Assembly (NCBI RefSeq): GCF_021290965.1
Contig: NZ_JAJOYT010000011.1
Coordinates: forward strand, 1-64,000
Direction of reading: 5' to 3'
Length of the DNA: 64,000 bases
DNA from: Rheinheimera faecalis
Lineage (GTDB): Bacteria; Pseudomonadota; Gammaproteobacteria; Enterobacterales; Alteromonadaceae
In this document: in pieces, positions 62,118-64,000 of the stretch
How the letters are laid out: the number at the start of each line of letters is the position of its first letter
Numbering within the stretch: the stretch's first letter is position 1
Made by a program: the position numbers and the translations under genes
The notes under the pieces: model-generated
The model's database searches: none
The model's input: only the letters and a program-made list of their open reading frames with translations
What the model was told of the DNA's origin: nothing

Positions 62118-62653
62118 ATCAAATCATCCGGAATTTGATAAGCAGCATACGGATCATCTTCCGCCTGCACTTCGGCACTTTGACCTGTGTTATGCAGCAC
62201 TATGATGGCTTCAGCCAGACGTTGCTGAATTTTTTCCGCCACTTTCACTGGGATCACATGATACTGCTCTGCAAGCTTGGCAATCGCCGCCTGACCTTTG
62301 GTTAATTCAGCATGGATACGGTTGCTGACGTATAAACGCTTTACCACACTACCGTCGGTGAAGTTAAAGGCGGTTTCACCTTTATGAGTAATGGTATTGA
62401 GCTCAATCAGTTGCTTGACCTGAGCGGCTAAAGCTTTTTTATCCAGCTCGGCTTTACGCTGACGGTTTAATTCCTGGTCGCGTTGCAGTTGTTGCTGACG
62501 GCTTTGTTCGGCGAGCACTGAGGCTTCATTGACGACTGAGCCATTTTTTCCGGCTTGCACCCGCTCTTTATGCTTTTCTTTTTTGATAGCTTTTAGCTTT
62601 TTCTCATTGCCTAGTCCGGCTTTGAGTAATTGTTCCTGCAGTGATTTACTCAT
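62111..62653 (-). CDS. yaiL: YaiL-like DUF2058 protein
   Basis: 180 residues. MSKSLQEQLLKAGLGNEKKLKAI then a highly basic/Gln-rich coiled region, and EIAFNFTDGS-like core (AFNFTDGSVVKRLYVS) match DUF2058 nucleoprotein-associated proteins. Probably nucleic-acid-binding; role unknown. Translationally coupled to arfB. Confidence 0.88.
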   Translation of the reverse strand: MSKSLQEQLLKAGLGNEKKLKAIKKEKHKERVQAGKNGSVVNEASVLAEQSRQQQLQRDQELNRQRKAELDKKALAAQVKQLIELNTITHKGETAFNFTDGSVVKRLYVSNRIHAELTKGQAAIAKLAEQYHVIPVKVAEKIQQRLAEAIIVLHNTGQSAEVQAEDDPYAAYQIPDDLMW

Positions 62654-62791
62654 AAAAATGTCCTGTCGATCAGATAGTGCTATTGTTTCATGTTAAAGCT
62701 GAACTGCAAAGAGCAGAAGGGCAGACTAACTGCCCATGCTAAAAATGCGTTATGATAAGGCACTTTTATTGAATTTGTCCGGGACCTTATC

Positions 62792-64000
62792 TTGTTATTT
62801 CACGATCTTGCGTTAGACCCTCGTTTAGTCCGTTCTATCCAGCATCTTGGCTTTGCGAAACCAACGCCAATTCAGCAGGAGGCTGTGCCTGCCGCTATGA
62901 CAGGCAAAGACTTAATGGTTTCTTCGCAAACCGGTTCAGGAAAAACTCTGGCTTATTTGCTGCCGATGATGCAGCGCTTATTACGCAGCAGACCTTTATC
63001 CAAACAAGATGCCCGTGCTTTGATTCTGGTACCGACCCGTGAGCTTGCTCATCAGGTCTATGGCAAATTACGTTTGTTTGTCGCCAATACGCCGTTAACC
63101 AGCGCTTTAATAGTGGGCGGTGAGAACTTTAACGAGCAGGAAAAAATCCTGAAACGTCAGCCGACTATCATAGTGGCAACGCCGGGTCGTTTTATTGATC
63201 ACCTACAGCACAAAACATTTTTTATTCAGGGTCTGGAAATGCTGATTTTAGATGAAGCAGATCGGATGCTGGATTTAGGCTTTATGCCTCAGCTGAATGA
63301 AATCAATAGAGCTGCGGATCACCGCCTGCGCCAAACATTGATGTTCTCAGCCACTTTAGATCACGCGGAAGTGAATGAACTGGCGATGTCGTTGTTAAAA
63401 TCGCCACACAGAGTCTCAGTGGGCGCTTCTTATCAGCAACACGAAGATATAGAACAGCGTTGTTATTTTGCTGATCATTTGTCCCACAAAGAGGCTTTAT
63501 TGGCTTATTTGTTAAAGCAGGAACAAATCAGTCAGCTGATTATTTTTACCGCGACCCGCGAAGATACCGATCGTCTGGCAAAACTGTGTGACTCTCTAGG
63601 TTATCCGGCTGTAGGTTTAAGTGGCAAGTTAACTCAGGGGCAGCGCAATGCTGTGATGCAGGGCTTTTCCGCCAATAAACATCAGGTGCTGGTGACGACA
63701 GATGTCGCATCCCGCGGTTTGGATTTATTGCAGGTCAGCCATGTGGTGAACTTTGATTTGCCTAAACATGCTGAAGAGTATGTGCACCGTATAGGTCGTA
63801 CCGGCAGAGCTGGCGCTAAAGGTATTGCGATTTCTTTAGTGGGTCCAAAAGACTGGGTTGCTTTTTGTGCGATAGAAAGCTTCTTACGCCGTCCTTTGCC
63901 TATGGAGAAAGTGGAGTCTTTACCGGCAAAATTTAAAGGTGTGGATTTGCATGCTCCGGTGAAAGCCGTGAAGAAAACTAAGCCTGTGGTGAGAAAAGCC
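62792..64000 (+). CDS. DEAD-box ATP-dependent RNA helicase, 3' end cut by window edge
   Basis: TTG start at 62792 (LLFHDLALDPRLVRSI), chosen from homologous N-termini; GGGAC lies 8 nt upstream, and no nearby ATG is in frame. 403 codons visible, no stop. Motifs in order: Q-motif (FAKPTPIQQEA), I SSQTGSGKT, Ia PTRELAHQV, Ib ATPGRF, II LDEADRMLDLGF, III FSATLD, and VI HRIGRTGRAG. The visible tail is Lys-rich, as in RhlE/SrmB-type helicases; the exact subfamily cannot be fixed without the C-terminus. ATP-dependent RNA unwinding in ribosome assembly or mRNA turnover is likely. Confidence 0.88.
   Translation, partial: MLFHDLALDPRLVRSIQHLGFAKPTPIQQEAVPAAMTGKDLMVSSQTGSGKTLAYLLPMMQRLLRSRPLSKQDARALILVPTRELAHQVYGKLRLFVANTPLTSALIVGGENFNEQEKILKRQPTIIVATPGRFIDHLQHKTFFIQGLEMLILDEADRMLDLGFMPQLNEINRAADHRLRQTLMFSATLDHAEVNELAMSLLKSPHRVSVGASYQQHEDIEQRCYFADHLSHKEALLAYLLKQEQISQLIIFTATREDTDRLAKLCDSLGYPAVGLSGKLTQGQRNAVMQGFSANKHQVLVTTDVASRGLDLLQVSHVVNFDLPKHAEEYVHRIGRTGRAGAKGIAISLVGPKDWVAFCAIESFLRRPLPMEKVESLPAKFKGVDLHAPVKAVKKTKPVVRKA

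Overview
The window is chromosomal DNA from a Gram-negative gammaproteobacterium, most likely an Alteromonadales/Rheinheimera-type organism (inference). The evidence is the tig-clpP-clpX-lon-hupB-ppiD core block, a pspF/pspABC locus joined to sapABCDF and ycjXF, a TyrR-controlled phenylalanine/tyrosine catabolic cluster, and gloB divergent from a yafS homologue. Coding density is high and most genes are ordinary core or housekeeping genes. No rRNA, tRNA, CRISPR array, prophage or intact insertion sequence was seen. Two genes run off the window: an alcohol dehydrogenase at the left edge and a DEAD-box helicase at the right edge.

Layout. 1-9.5 kb: an ArsR/quinone-oxidoreductase pair with two matching operators, a secreted alpha/beta hydrolase divergent from an AraC regulator, a Bcr-type exporter, a LysR regulator divergent from the glutathione-dependent formaldehyde pair frmA-frmB, and a Mn exporter gene behind a yybP-ykoY riboswitch. 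9.5-16.2 kb: a DUF6265 protein, an AT-richer orphan TOPRIM protein (the most foreign-looking gene here), the radical SAM protein YgiQ, an acetyltransferase, two small membrane-anchored unknowns and a YgiD-like dioxygenase. 16.2-28 kb: a beta-propeller diguanylate cyclase, a very large propeller-amidohydrolase, DUF1289-MgtC-CPA2 antiporter, sugE behind a guanidine-II riboswitch, and a DUF969-DUF979-pcp operon. 28-36.8 kb: protein quality control (trigger factor, ClpP, ClpX, Lon with a heat-shock promoter, HU-beta, PpiD).

36.9-47.2 kb is envelope stress and peptide uptake: pspF-sapABCDF on the minus strand with overlapping genes, divergent from pspABC-ycjX-ycjF. 47.4-55.8 kb is amino-acid catabolism: methionine gamma-lyase, then phhA-phhB, tyrR, and hppD-hmgA-fahA-maiA. 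Together these convert phenylalanine to fumarate and acetoacetate, apart from the tyrosine aminotransferase, which is not in the window. Candidate TyrR boxes lie upstream of phhA, tyrR and hppD. 55.9-64 kb: small unknowns, MltD, glyoxalase II, YafS-like methyltransferase, YaiI, GNAT, TraB/GumN, ArfB, YaiL and the DEAD-box helicase.

The most notable non-coding findings are two diverged copies of a ~130-bp MITE-like repeat (2419-2547 and 6469-6598, opposite orientations), two riboswitches, the paired ArsR operators with a predicted leaderless arsR transcript, the three TyrR boxes, and several intra-operon hairpins that may set gene ratios. All assignments come from reading the sequence and recalled family knowledge; no database search was run.
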